Shown here piece after piece: positions 44,297 through 52,470 of a DNA stretch of 64,000 bases. The notes beneath the pieces were generated by a model, which searched no databases, was not told the origin of the DNA, and was given only the letters and a program-made list of their open reading frames with translations. Position numbers and translations under genes: made by a program. Source of the stretch: SCGC-AG-212-J23 sp035762345 (GTDB taxonomy: Bacteria > Pseudomonadota > Gammaproteobacteria > Burkholderiales > SG8-39); the NCBI GenBank assembly GCA_035762345.1, contig DASTPE010000079.1, positions 1 through 64,000 of the forward strand, written 5' to 3'. Every line of letters begins with the position of its first letter. Position 1 is the stretch's first letter.

Positions 44297-45163
44297 TTAG
44301 CCGCGCAGGAACCGGCGTAGCTCTGCAAGAAGCTCCTTCGGCTTCTCCTCGGGGATGAAATGCCCGCACTGCAACGCGCGGCCGCGCACATCGCGCGCCA
44401 CTTCGCCCCAGTCGGCGAGGCAGTCGAAAAGCGCCTCGATCACACCCTGCCGGCCCCAGAGCGCGAGGACCGGGATCTTGAGCTTCCTGTGCAAGTCCTT
44501 CCTGTCGTGCACGAGGTCGATGGTGGCGGCCGCGCGGTAGTCCTCGCAAGTGGAATGTGCATCAAAGCAGCGTGCGTACTCGGCGAGCGCGCGCCGGTCG
44601 AACACCCTGAGCCCGGTCTTTCCCCTGCCGAGGCGCTTCAAGATGTAGGCCGGGCCCATGCCCTTCAGCATCTGCTCGGGCAGCGGCGCCTCCTGGATCA
44701 GGAAAAACCAGTGATAGTAGGCCTTGGCGAACTGCAGGGTGGTGCTTTCGTACATCTTGAGCGTGGGCGAGATGTCGAGCACGGTGAGCGTCTGCACGCG
44801 CCGGCCGTGGTCGCGCGCCATGCGGTGTGCGACGCGGCCGCCGCGGTCGTGGCCGACGACGTGGAACTTGATGAAGCCGAGCGCTTCCATCGCCTCGACC
44901 ATGTCGAGCGCCATCGCGCGCTTCGAGTAATTCGCGTGGCCCGGAACGTCGCGCGGCTTCGACGAGTCGCCGTAGCCGCGCAGGTCCGCGCACACCACGG
45001 TGTAGTCGTGCGCGAGCGCCGGCGCGACCTTGTGCCAGATGACGTGCGTTTGCGGGTAACCGTGGAGCAGCAGCACCGGCGGGCCCTCGCCGCCCGCGAC
45101 GAGGTTGATGGTCGCTCCGCTCGCTCGGATTCTTTTCCTAATGAAGCCCGGAAAAAGGCTCAT
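44297..45163 (-). CDS. Alpha/beta hydrolase (haloacetate dehalogenase / epoxide hydrolase-like), 288 aa
   Basis: Fold motifs: oxyanion HGYPQTHVIWHKVAP, LRGYGDSSKP, nucleophile elbow VVGHDRGGRVAHRMA (Asp as nucleophile), and the late His in CGHFIPEEKP. The Asp nucleophile with HGYPQ and RGYGDSSKP fits fluoroacetate dehalogenases or epoxide hydrolases rather than esterases. ATG 45163 overlaps the Mth938-domain gene stop by four bases. Confidence 0.88.
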   Translation of the reverse strand: MSLFPGFIRKRIRASGATINLVAGGEGPPVLLLHGYPQTHVIWHKVAPALAHDYTVVCADLRGYGDSSKPRDVPGHANYSKRAMALDMVEAMEALGFIKFHVVGHDRGGRVAHRMARDHGRRVQTLTVLDISPTLKMYESTTLQFAKAYYHWFFLIQEAPLPEQMLKGMGPAYILKRLGRGKTGLRVFDRRALAEYARCFDAHSTCEDYRAAATIDLVHDRKDLHRKLKIPVLALWGRQGVIEALFDCLADWGEVARDVRGRALQCGHFIPEEKPKELLAELRRFLRG

Positions 45164-45528
45164 TCGAATAAGAGCGCGGCTGCGACCCTGCGTTCCTCGG
45201 CGACGAGGATGTTGTAAGTGCGGCACGCAGCCTGCAGGTCCATCACCTCGAGTCCAATCCCCGCCTGCGCGAGCGGCGCGGTGAGCCGCGGATGCGGAAA
45301 GCGCTGGCGCGGGCCGGTGCCGAGCAGCACGATTTCGACGCCGAGCTCCTTCAGGAACCGGAAATCCTCCCCGGTGAGCGCCTCGAAGCGCTCGACGGAC
45401 CAATCCTCGACACGATCGGCGAGTACCACCAGACTCGAGGCGCGCCGCTCGCCGTTCACCATCACGTAGCCTTCGCCGTATCCCGTAATGGTGTTGACGC
45501 CGCTCGGACGGGACGCCTGGAGTTTCAC
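45160..45528 (-). CDS. Mth938-like (DUF498) domain protein, 122 aa
   Basis: The pattern ITGYGEGYVMVNGERRASSLVV, LLGTGPRQRFPHPRLTAPLA, and GIGLEVMDLQAACRTYNIL-type end with the conserved AACRTYN matches DUF498/Mth938 proteins. Cytoplasmic, function uncertain. The start is GTG 45528, six bases from a palindromic -10 element shared with the divergent alaC gene. Its stop overlaps the hydrolase start. Confidence 0.88.
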   Translation of the reverse strand: MKLQASRPSGVNTITGYGEGYVMVNGERRASSLVVLADRVEDWSVERFEALTGEDFRFLKELGVEIVLLGTGPRQRFPHPRLTAPLAQAGIGLEVMDLQAACRTYNILVAEERRVAAALLFE

Positions 45529-45530
45529 GC

Positions 45531-45540
45531 TAGAATTCTA
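45531..45540. promoter_or_regulatory. Palindromic -10 element shared by divergent genes
   Basis: TAGAATTCTA reads as the -10-like hexamer TAGAAT on both strands. On each strand exactly six bases separate the hexamer from the start codon (ATG 45543 for alaC; GTG 45528 for the Mth938 gene). A start site 6-7 bases past the -10 would fall on the start codon, giving leaderless mRNAs. Neither gene has a ribosome site. No good -35 was found. Confidence 0.45.
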
Positions 45541-45542
45541 CA

Positions 45543-46739
45543 ATGCGTGAGTTTTCAAGGATTAAGCGGCTGCCGCCGTACGTCTTCAACATCACCAACG
45601 AGCTCAAGATGGCGGCGCGGCGGCGCGGCGACGACGTCATCGATCTGTCGATGGGGAACCCCGACGGCCCGACGCCGAAGCACATCGTCGAGAAGCTGGT
45701 CGAGGCGTCGCAACGAATCGATACGCACGGCTACTCGGTCTCGCGCGGCATCCCGAGGCTGAGAAAAGCCATCGCAGACTGGTATCGGCGCCGCTACGCG
45801 GTCGAGCTCGATCCCGACGCCGAGGCGATCGTCACCATCGGCTCGAAGGAAGGTCTCGCGCATCTCCTGCTCGCGTGCCTGGAGCGCGGCGATACCGTGC
45901 TCGTGCCGAACCCGTCGTACCCGATCCACATCTACGGGGCGATCATCGCCGGCGCCGACATCCGCTCGGTCCGCTTGACGCCCGGCGTGGATTTCTTCGC
46001 CGAGCTCGAGCGCGCGATCCGCGAGCTCACGCCGAAGCCCAAGATGCTGGTCATCGGCTTCCCGTCGAATCCGACCGCGCAATGTGTCGATCTGAATTTC
46101 TTCGAAAAGATCATCGCTCTTGCGAGGCAGCACGACATCCTCGTCGTGCACGACCTGGCGTATGCCGACATTGTGTTCGACGGATACAAAGCGCCTTCCA
46201 TCATGCAAGTGCCGGGAGCGCGGGACGTGGCGGTCGAGTTCTTCACCATGTCGAAGAGCTACAACATGGCCGGCTGGCGCATCGGCTTCATGGTCGGCAA
46301 CCGCGACCTCGTGAGCGCGCTCGCGCGCATCAAGAGCTACCACGACTACGGCAGCTTTACGCCGATCCAGGTGGCGTCGATCGTCGCGCTCGAAGGGCCC
46401 CAGGAGTGCGTCGAGGAAATTAGAAGCGGCTATGAAAAGAGACGCAATGTCATGGTGAAGGGCCTGCACGACATCGGCTGGAGGGTCGAGGTGCCGAAGG
46501 CCTCGATGTACCTCTGGGCCAAGATCCCCGAGCCCTACGCCGGCCTCGGCTCGATCGAGTTCACCAAGCGCCTGCTCGAAGGCGCGCGCATCGCAGTCGC
46601 GCCCGGCGTCGGCTTTGGCGACTACGGCGACGACCATGTGCGCATCGCGCTGATCGAAAACGAGCACCGCCTGCGCCAGGCGGTGCGCGGCATCCGCGAT
46701 ATGTTCAGAAAGGACGGACTGCTCAGAGGGGCGGCATGA
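45543..46739 (+). CDS. alaC: Alanine-synthesizing aminotransferase (AlaC-type)
   Basis: 398 residues, fold type I PLP enzyme: DLSMGNPDGPTPKHIVEKL, GSKEGLAHLLLACLERGD, PSYPIHIYGAIIAGA, SNPTAQ, and the PLP lysine in FTMSKSYNMAGWRIGF. It matches AlaC, a pyruvate-using aminotransferase placed beside hom and thrC in betaproteobacteria. Divergent from the Mth938-domain gene with only 14 bases between start codons. Confidence 0.93.
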   Translation: MREFSRIKRLPPYVFNITNELKMAARRRGDDVIDLSMGNPDGPTPKHIVEKLVEASQRIDTHGYSVSRGIPRLRKAIADWYRRRYAVELDPDAEAIVTIGSKEGLAHLLLACLERGDTVLVPNPSYPIHIYGAIIAGADIRSVRLTPGVDFFAELERAIRELTPKPKMLVIGFPSNPTAQCVDLNFFEKIIALARQHDILVVHDLAYADIVFDGYKAPSIMQVPGARDVAVEFFTMSKSYNMAGWRIGFMVGNRDLVSALARIKSYHDYGSFTPIQVASIVALEGPQECVEEIRSGYEKRRNVMVKGLHDIGWRVEVPKASMYLWAKIPEPYAGLGSIEFTKRLLEGARIAVAPGVGFGDYGDDHVRIALIENEHRLRQAVRGIRDMFRKDGLLRGAA

Positions 46740-46764
46740 TGCCGCCGCAAAAAGCAGGCGCGGC

Positions 46765-47364
46765 GTGATCTACCCCAAGCCCGCTACGCTCGAGGGCCAC
46801 GGGGTTCGCCTCGAGCCGCTTACCCCCGAGCACGAGAAGGCCCTGATGGAGGCCGCGAAAGATGGCCGGCTGTGGGAGCTTTTCTTCACCAGCGTGCCTG
46901 AGACCGAGAATACGAAGCGCTACATTGAAGACGCGCTCAAGGGGCAGGAGCGCAGCGACATGCTGCCCTGGGCGGTGCGCGAGCTGACGAGCGGCGCAAT
47001 CGTAGGCTCGACGCGCTACCACGACATCATCCCGGCGGCCGACCGGGTCGAAATCGGCTGGACCTGGTACGCGCAGCGCGTACAGCGCACGCACGTGAAC
47101 ACCGCATGCAAGCTGCTCCTCTTCGGCTACGCGTTCGAGTCGCTAAAGTGCAAGGTGGTGGGACTTCGCACCGACAACTTCAACTTCCGCTCGCAGCGCG
47201 CGATCGAGGCGCTCGGCGCGAAGAAGGACGGCGTCATCCGGCACCACTGGCCGCGCCGCGATGGCACGGTTCGGGACAGCGTCATGTACAGCGTGCTCGT
47301 GCACGAGTGGCCGGAGGTGAAGCGGCATCTCGAATTGCGGCTGAAGAGAAATGAAACCCATTAA
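46765..47364 (+). CDS. GNAT N-acetyltransferase (RimJ/RimL-like), 199 aa
   Basis: Pattern of the RimJ/RimL group: LEGHGVRLEPLTPEH, VEIGWTWYAQRVQRTHVNTA, KLLLFGYAFESLKCKVVGLR and RSQRAIEALGAKKDGVIRHH. It acetylates a protein N-terminus or small amine; target unknown. The start is GTG 46765. It overlaps the hom start by 14 bases, so it is in the amino-acid operon. Confidence 0.88.
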   Translation: MIYPKPATLEGHGVRLEPLTPEHEKALMEAAKDGRLWELFFTSVPETENTKRYIEDALKGQERSDMLPWAVRELTSGAIVGSTRYHDIIPAADRVEIGWTWYAQRVQRTHVNTACKLLLFGYAFESLKCKVVGLRTDNFNFRSQRAIEALGAKKDGVIRHHWPRRDGTVRDSVMYSVLVHEWPEVKRHLELRLKRNETH

Positions 47365-48661
47365 GGTAGGCCTGCTCGGCATCGGCACGGTCGGCGGTGG
47401 CACCTGGGACGTGCTGAATCGCAACGCCGACGAGATCCAGCGGCGCGCCGGGCGCGCGATCCGCATCGCGGTGGTCGCAGACAAAGATCTCGAACGGGCA
47501 CAAAAGATCGTTGGGCAAAAGGCCAAGATTGTCAGCGACGCCTTCGGCGTCGTGCGCGGCGACGAGGTCGAGATCGTGGTCGAACTGATCGGTGGCTATA
47601 CCGTGGCACGAGACCTCGTGCTCGAGGCGATCGCCCACGGCAAGCACGTGGTCACCGCGAACAAGGCGCTGCTCGCCACGCACGGCAACGATATTTTTGC
47701 CGCCGCGCAGAAGAAAGGCGTCATGGTGGCATTCGAGGCGGCAGTAGCGGGAGGAGTGCCGATCATCAAGGCGCTGCGCGAGGGACTGTCGGCGAACCGC
47801 ATCGAGTGGATCGCCGGCATCATCAACGGCACGTCGAACTTCATCCTCTCGGAGATGCGCGACAAGGGGATCGCGTTCGCCGACGCGCTGAGGGACGCTC
47901 AGCGTCGCGGCTACGCCGAGGCCGACCCCACCTTCGACATCGAGGGCGTCGACGCCGCGCACAAGCTGACGATCCTCTCGGCGCTCGCTTTCGGCATCCC
48001 GATGCAGCTCGACAATTGCTTCCGCGAGGGCATCCAGAAGCTGACGAGGGCCGACATCGGCTATGCCGAAGAGCTCGGCTACCGCATCAAGCTGCTCGGC
48101 ATCACGAAGCGAGCCGCCAAGGGAATCGAGCTTCGCGTGCATCCCACGCTGGTGCCGGCGCGGCGGCTGATCGCCAACGTCGAGGGCGTGATGAACGCGA
48201 TCCTCGTCAAGGGCGACGCCGTCGGGCCGACCCTCTACTACGGCGCGGGCGCCGGCGCGCAGCCGACCGCGAGCGCGGTGGTCGCCGACCTGGTCGACGT
48301 GACGCGCCTCATTACCGCCGACCCCGAGCAGCGCGTACCTCACCTCGCGTTCCAGCCCGACCAGCTCTCGGACGAGAGAGTTCTGTCCATCGATGAAATT
48401 GAAACCTCGTACTACCTGCGCATGCGCGTGCAGGACAAGCCCGGCGTGCTCGCCGACATCACGCGCATCCTCGCCGACTCGAGCATCTCGATCGAGGCCA
48501 TGGTGCAGAAGGAGCCGGGCGAGGGCGAGCGCCAGGTCGATATCGTGCTCCTCACCAACCGCGCGCTCGAGGCGGACGTGAACCGCGCGATCGGCGCGGT
48601 CGAGCGGCTACCGACCGTGCTGGGCCCTGTCACCCGAATCCGGCTGGAGCAGCTGCTATGA
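47351..48661 (+). CDS. hom: Homoserine dehydrogenase
   Basis: 436 residues: NAD(P)-binding GLLGIGTVGGGTWDVL, catalytic domain with GGVPIIKALREGL, GIINGTSNFIL and DPTFDIEGVDAAHKL, and a C-terminal ACT domain (about 355-436, RMRVQDKPGVLADITRIL) that gives threonine feedback. It reduces aspartate semialdehyde to homoserine. Its stop overlaps the next small gene (ATGA). Confidence 0.97.
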   Translation: MKPIKVGLLGIGTVGGGTWDVLNRNADEIQRRAGRAIRIAVVADKDLERAQKIVGQKAKIVSDAFGVVRGDEVEIVVELIGGYTVARDLVLEAIAHGKHVVTANKALLATHGNDIFAAAQKKGVMVAFEAAVAGGVPIIKALREGLSANRIEWIAGIINGTSNFILSEMRDKGIAFADALRDAQRRGYAEADPTFDIEGVDAAHKLTILSALAFGIPMQLDNCFREGIQKLTRADIGYAEELGYRIKLLGITKRAAKGIELRVHPTLVPARRLIANVEGVMNAILVKGDAVGPTLYYGAGAGAQPTASAVVADLVDVTRLITADPEQRVPHLAFQPDQLSDERVLSIDEIETSYYLRMRVQDKPGVLADITRILADSSISIEAMVQKEPGEGERQVDIVLLTNRALEADVNRAIGAVERLPTVLGPVTRIRLEQLL

Positions 48662-48852
48662 GAGCGCTTTTCTGCGTGCTCGCGCTTGTCCTCAGCGTGC
48701 CGGCTTTCGCCCAGGAAGAAAAACCGCCCGCAAAAAAGCCGGTCGCCAAGAAGCAGCAGCCTGCCGCCCTCAAGCCGAAAGCGCACAGCAAGCCGACGCC
48801 TGAGCAGGTCCGCAGGTTTAGCGAGCTCGAGAAGCAGCACAAGACGCAATAG
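48658..48852 (+). CDS. Small secreted Lys/Pro-rich protein, 64 aa
   Basis: A clear signal peptide (MRALFCVLALVLSVPAFAQ) is followed by a Lys/Pro/Gln-rich tail (KPPAKKPVAKKQQPAALKPK) and a short helix. It starts within the hom stop codon (ATGA) and ends five bases before thrC, so it is translated within the hom-thrC operon. No family recognised. Confidence 0.7.
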   Translation: MRALFCVLALVLSVPAFAQEEKPPAKKPVAKKQQPAALKPKAHSKPTPEQVRRFSELEKQHKTQ

Positions 48853-48857
48853 GCCGC

Positions 48858-50225
48858 TTGCGCTACATCAGCACCCGCGGCGCCGCGCCGCCGAAGCGCT
48901 TTACCGAGATCCTGCTCGAGGGGCTTGCGCCGGACGGCGGGCTCTACGTCCCCGAGACCTGGCCGAAAGCCGATCTCGCCGCCTGGAGGGGCCTTGGCTA
49001 CGCCGAGCTCGCGTTCCAGGTGCTGTCGCGCTTCATCGACGACCTCCCGGAGCTCGAAGCCCTGGTGCGGCGCGCCTACAGTCCGCGCCGCTTTGGCGGC
49101 GAGGAGGTGACGCCGGTGAAGACGCTCGAGCCGGGGCTGCACCTGCTTGCCCTGTCGAACGGGCCGACGCTCGCGTTCAAGGACATCGCTTTGCAGCTCC
49201 TGGGCGAGCTTTTCGAATGGGTTCTGACGAAGCACAACCAATCGCTGAATATTCTGGGGGCTACGTCCGGCGATACCGGTTCGGCGGCGGAGTATGCGAT
49301 GCGCGGCAAGCGCGGCATCCGCGTGTTCATGCTGTCGCCGCACAAGCGCATGACGCCGTTCCAGGCGGCGCAGATGTACTCGCTGCAGGACGCGAATATT
49401 CACAACCTCGCGGTCAAGGGCGCGTTCGACGACTGCCAGGACGTGGTGAAGAAGGTGAATGCCGACGCCGCGTTCAAGGCGCGGCATCGCATCGGAGCCG
49501 TGAACTCCATCAACTGGGCGCGCGTGGCGGCGCAGGTGGTTTACTACTTCAAGGCGTACTTTGCGCTGACCCGCAGCGACAGGGAGCAGGTGTCGTTTGC
49601 CGTTCCGTCGGGGAACTTCGGCAACATCTACGCCGGCTACGTCGCGCGGCAGATGGGGCTGCCGATCCGCAGGCTAGTGCTTGCGACCAACGAGAACGAT
49701 GTCCTGGACGAGTTCTTCCGCACCGGGAAGTACCGGGTGAAGCGAAAGGTGATTGCGACGACCAGCCCCTCCATGGACATCTCGAAAGCCTCGAATTTCG
49801 AGCGCTACGTTTTCGACGTGGTTGGCCGCGACCCGACGCGCGTAAGGGAGCTGTGGCAGCGGCTCGACGCCGAAGGCGAGTTCGACTTGGCACGCGTGCC
49901 GCAATCGGTTTTCGTGTCCGGGAAGAGCACCCATGCGGATCGGCTCGCCACCATCAGAATGGTTTTCTCGAAATACGGGGTGATGATCGATCCCCATACC
50001 GCCGACGGCGTGAAGGTCGGCCTGGAGCACCGGGAGCCCACGGTGCCCCTTGTGTGCCTCGAGACGGCGGCGCCTGCCAAATTCGCGCGCGTTCTGCGCG
50101 AGGCGCTCGGCCGGGAGCCCGAGCGTCCAGCCGAGCTGCGCGACCTCGAACGCCTGCCGCAGCGCGTAACGGTGATAGAGCCCGCCGCCGCCGCGGTCAA
50201 GCGCTATATTGCCTCGCACACATGA
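48858..50225 (+). CDS. thrC: Threonine synthase
   Basis: 455 residues, long proteobacterial form: RYISTRGAAPPKRFTEILLE, the PLP lysine in PTLAFKDIALQLL, GATSGDTGSAAEYAMRGK, SINWARVAAQVVYYF and VPSGNFGNIYAGYVA. It converts O-phosphohomoserine to threonine. TTG 48858 is the start; its stop overlaps the DUF2237 ATG by four bases. Confidence 0.97.
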   Translation: MRYISTRGAAPPKRFTEILLEGLAPDGGLYVPETWPKADLAAWRGLGYAELAFQVLSRFIDDLPELEALVRRAYSPRRFGGEEVTPVKTLEPGLHLLALSNGPTLAFKDIALQLLGELFEWVLTKHNQSLNILGATSGDTGSAAEYAMRGKRGIRVFMLSPHKRMTPFQAAQMYSLQDANIHNLAVKGAFDDCQDVVKKVNADAAFKARHRIGAVNSINWARVAAQVVYYFKAYFALTRSDREQVSFAVPSGNFGNIYAGYVARQMGLPIRRLVLATNENDVLDEFFRTGKYRVKRKVIATTSPSMDISKASNFERYVFDVVGRDPTRVRELWQRLDAEGEFDLARVPQSVFVSGKSTHADRLATIRMVFSKYGVMIDPHTADGVKVGLEHREPTVPLVCLETAAPAKFARVLREALGREPERPAELRDLERLPQRVTVIEPAAAAVKRYIASHT

Positions 50226-50590
50226 GCGAGAAGAACGTGCTCGGCGGCGATCTGCTCGCCTGCAGCTACGATCCGCTCACCGGCTATTTCCGCGACGGCT
50301 GCTGCGCGACCCACGGGCAGGAAGGCGTCGCGCATCTCGTCTGCGTGCAGGTGACGCGCGAGTTCCTGGAATTCAGCGTCGCGCGCGGTAATGACCTCGT
50401 CACGCCGCGGCCCGAGCTACGCTTCCGGGGCCTGCAGCACGGCAACCGCTGGTGCCTGCACGTGCTGCGGTGGATCGAGGCATGGGAGGCGGGGCGCGCG
50501 CCGCGCGTGATCCTCGAGGCGACGCACGAGGACGTGTTGAACTACGTGCCGCTGTCCGCGCTCAAGCGCTATGCGCTCGACTTGAACTAA
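50222..50590 (+). CDS. DUF2237 family protein, 122 aa
   Basis: The sequence follows the DUF2237 signature: NVLGGDLLACSYDPLTGYFR, DGCCATHGQEGVAHLVC, GNDLVTPRPELRFRGLQHGN, RWCLHVLRWIEAWEAG and ILEATHEDVLNYV. Five conserved cysteines suggest metal or redox chemistry; function unknown. It is coupled to thrC (ATGA) and overlaps the convergent Crp/Fnr gene by 29 bases. Confidence 0.9.
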   Translation: MSEKNVLGGDLLACSYDPLTGYFRDGCCATHGQEGVAHLVCVQVTREFLEFSVARGNDLVTPRPELRFRGLQHGNRWCLHVLRWIEAWEAGRAPRVILEATHEDVLNYVPLSALKRYALDLN

Positions 50591-51311
50591 GCTTCGCCAG
50601 CGCCTCGCGGTCGAGGATCGAGATCTCGCGGCGCGAAACCTCGATCACGCCTCCGGCGGCGAACTGGCGCAGCAGGCGCGACAGGGTTTCCTTCTTCACT
50701 CCGAGCCGCGCCGCGACCAGCGTCTTGCTGACCGGCAGGCGCACGACCGTACCGCCGTTGCCGTCGCTGTTACCTTCGGGAGAGTTTGCAAGCGCGCCGA
50801 GGTACGACGCCAGGCGCTGCGCGCCGCGCTGCATCGCAGACTCGACTTCGGCAAGCAACTCGAGCGCGTGCTCGGCGAGCAGCAGCGCCACTGCGCGTCC
50901 AAAGCGCGCATCGCGGTCCATGAGAGCGAAGATCGCCGCTACCGGGATCACGACGAGCTTCGAGTCGACGAGCGCGATCGCCCCGCTGTGGCTGGGGCGC
51001 CCGAGGAGCGAGGTCGCTTCGCCGAACGTTTGCCCCGCAGGGACGAGATGGAGCACGCGCTCCTCGCCGTCCTGGCCACGCAGGCTGAGCTTCACCGCGC
51101 CATAGGCAAGTCCGAACACTCCCGGCAGCCTCGCGCCGCGCTCCACGATGATCGTGCCCCGCGGGGCGCTTATCACCCAGCACTGCTTGATGAGCGAGCC
51201 GAGTTGGGCGGGGGCTACGTCACGGAAGATGCGCAGTCGCGGCACAAGCCCCTGCACGAGCCGCGCGTCCAGAACTGCACTAGCCACCGGGCGAACTACC
51301 ATGTCGTTCAT
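50562..51311 (-). CDS. Crp/Fnr-family regulator without FNR cysteines, 249 aa
   Basis: A cyclic-nucleotide-binding-like sensor domain (residues 20-140) and a winged HTH (about 190-235) with KKETLSRLLRQF: Glu208, Ser211 and Arg212 match the ExxSR set that reads TTGAT-N4-ATCAA half-sites. There is a single cysteine (Cys44), so it cannot hold the FNR 4Fe-4S cluster; a heme/NO-type (DNR-like) sensor is likely. Two matching operators lie directly upstream. ATG 51311 or 51302 could be the start; neither has a ribosome site. Confidence 0.9.
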   Translation of the reverse strand: MNDMVVRPVASAVLDARLVQGLVPRLRIFRDVAPAQLGSLIKQCWVISAPRGTIIVERGARLPGVFGLAYGAVKLSLRGQDGEERVLHLVPAGQTFGEATSLLGRPSHSGAIALVDSKLVVIPVAAIFALMDRDARFGRAVALLLAEHALELLAEVESAMQRGAQRLASYLGALANSPEGNSDGNGGTVVRLPVSKTLVAARLGVKKETLSRLLRQFAAGGVIEVSRREISILDREALAKLSSSRAHSA

Positions 51312-51338
51312 ATATTGCACCGCAGCAGCGGCGCCATG

Positions 51339-51352
51339 TTGACTTAAATCAA
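51339..51352. promoter_or_regulatory. FNR/DNR-type operator 1 (TTGACTTAAATCAA)
   Basis: Matches the TTGAT-N4-ATCAA consensus at nine of ten half-site bases. It lies 35 bases upstream of the regulator start, where it could autoregulate. It is the exact reverse complement of operator 2, centred 48 bases away. Confidence 0.8.
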
Positions 51353-51386
51353 CGATGTCAGTGTCGCCGCTATTTCGCCGAACACT

Positions 51387-51400
51387 TTGATTTAAGTCAA
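51387..51400. promoter_or_regulatory. FNR/DNR-type operator 2 (TTGATTTAAGTCAA)
   Basis: Nine of ten half-site bases match. Its centre (51393.5) is 96 bases upstream of the decaheme ATG, so a class II site at -41.5 would put transcription start near 51435 and leave a 55-base leader with the strong ribosome site GGGAGG (51479-51484). Confidence 0.8.
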
Positions 51401-51489
51401 CGGGCACATTCGATTTCGCAAGCCTGATGGGCACCGCATCGGCATCATCAGCGAAACGCCGTATCGGTTTGTGTTTGAGGGAGGACCGA

Positions 51490-52461
51490 ATGGTTATAAG
51501 AACCGCGGCCTGCATCGCCGCTGCCCTAGTCATCGCCAGCGTGCCGGCGCATGCGCAGGCACCGGCACCGCGGAAACCGGCTCCGGAAGCCGAGGTCTGC
51601 AAGAACTGCCACGCCGACTACGTCGAAAGCTACTTCAGGACGAAGCACGGCCAGGGCGGCAATGCCTTAGGTCCCGACTGCAAGACCTGCCACCTGAATT
51701 CAGAGGCGCACGCCGCCGCGGGCGGCGGCAAAGGTGCAGGCGGCATCCTCGGGTTCAATGACAGGGCCCAGCCTGCCGAGCGCAGGGCCGGCGTCTGCCT
51801 GAGCTGCCACCAAGGCAACCGCCACCTCGCGTTCTGGGACTCAGGCCAGCACCGCAAGCAGGACGTCGCGTGCAACGACTGCCATAGTCTGCACGGCACG
51901 CCCGGGCCGGGCTCAACTATCGCGCTGAAGGCGCCGAATCCCAAGGTCAGTCCCTACGTGACGACCGAGCGGCAGCTGCAGTACGAGACTTGCACGACTT
52001 GCCATCGGCAGATCCGCTCGCAGCTCCACAAGCCGTCGCATCACCCGATCATCGAAGGCAAGCTCAAATGCACCGACTGCCATAACCCGCACGGAGCGCT
52101 GTCCAAGGCCATGGTCAACGCCGAGTCGATCCCGCAGCTATGCACGACCTGCCATGCCGAGAAGCGCGGGCCGTACGTGTGGGGCCATCCGCCGGTCGAG
52201 GAGAACTGCCTGACCTGCCACAACCCGCACGGCTCGAACCATAACCGCCTCCTTGCGGAGAAGGCGCCGAACGTTTGCCAGGACTGCCATGACGCCTCGC
52301 GCCACCCCGGGACGATCTACGACGGAAGCGGCGGCTGGAACTTCTTCCCGCCGTCTACGGCACCGAACACCCGGCTCATCTCGCGCGGCTGCATCAACTG
52401 CCACTACCACATCCACGGCAGCAATGCTCCCGCCATGCGGGGCAAGTTCTTCCTGCGATAG
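51490..52461 (+). CDS. mtrA: Periplasmic decaheme c-type cytochrome (MtrA/DmsE/MtoA family), 323 aa
   Basis: A signal peptide (ACIAAALVIASVPAHAQ) and ten CxxCH motifs beginning at Cys37, 64, 103, 128, 168, 194, 218, 240, 263 and 301. Size, ten hemes and repeated NPHG segments fit the MtrA family, which inserts into an MtrB barrel to carry electrons across the outer membrane. The start at ATG 51490 has GGGAGG six bases upstream. The next gene, ten bases on, is the matching porin. Orthologues act in iron reduction, iron oxidation or extracellular DMSO reduction. Confidence 0.95.
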   Translation: MVIRTAACIAAALVIASVPAHAQAPAPRKPAPEAEVCKNCHADYVESYFRTKHGQGGNALGPDCKTCHLNSEAHAAAGGGKGAGGILGFNDRAQPAERRAGVCLSCHQGNRHLAFWDSGQHRKQDVACNDCHSLHGTPGPGSTIALKAPNPKVSPYVTTERQLQYETCTTCHRQIRSQLHKPSHHPIIEGKLKCTDCHNPHGALSKAMVNAESIPQLCTTCHAEKRGPYVWGHPPVEENCLTCHNPHGSNHNRLLAEKAPNVCQDCHDASRHPGTIYDGSGGWNFFPPSTAPNTRLISRGCINCHYHIHGSNAPAMRGKFFLR

Positions 52462-52470
52462 GAGGCGGAC

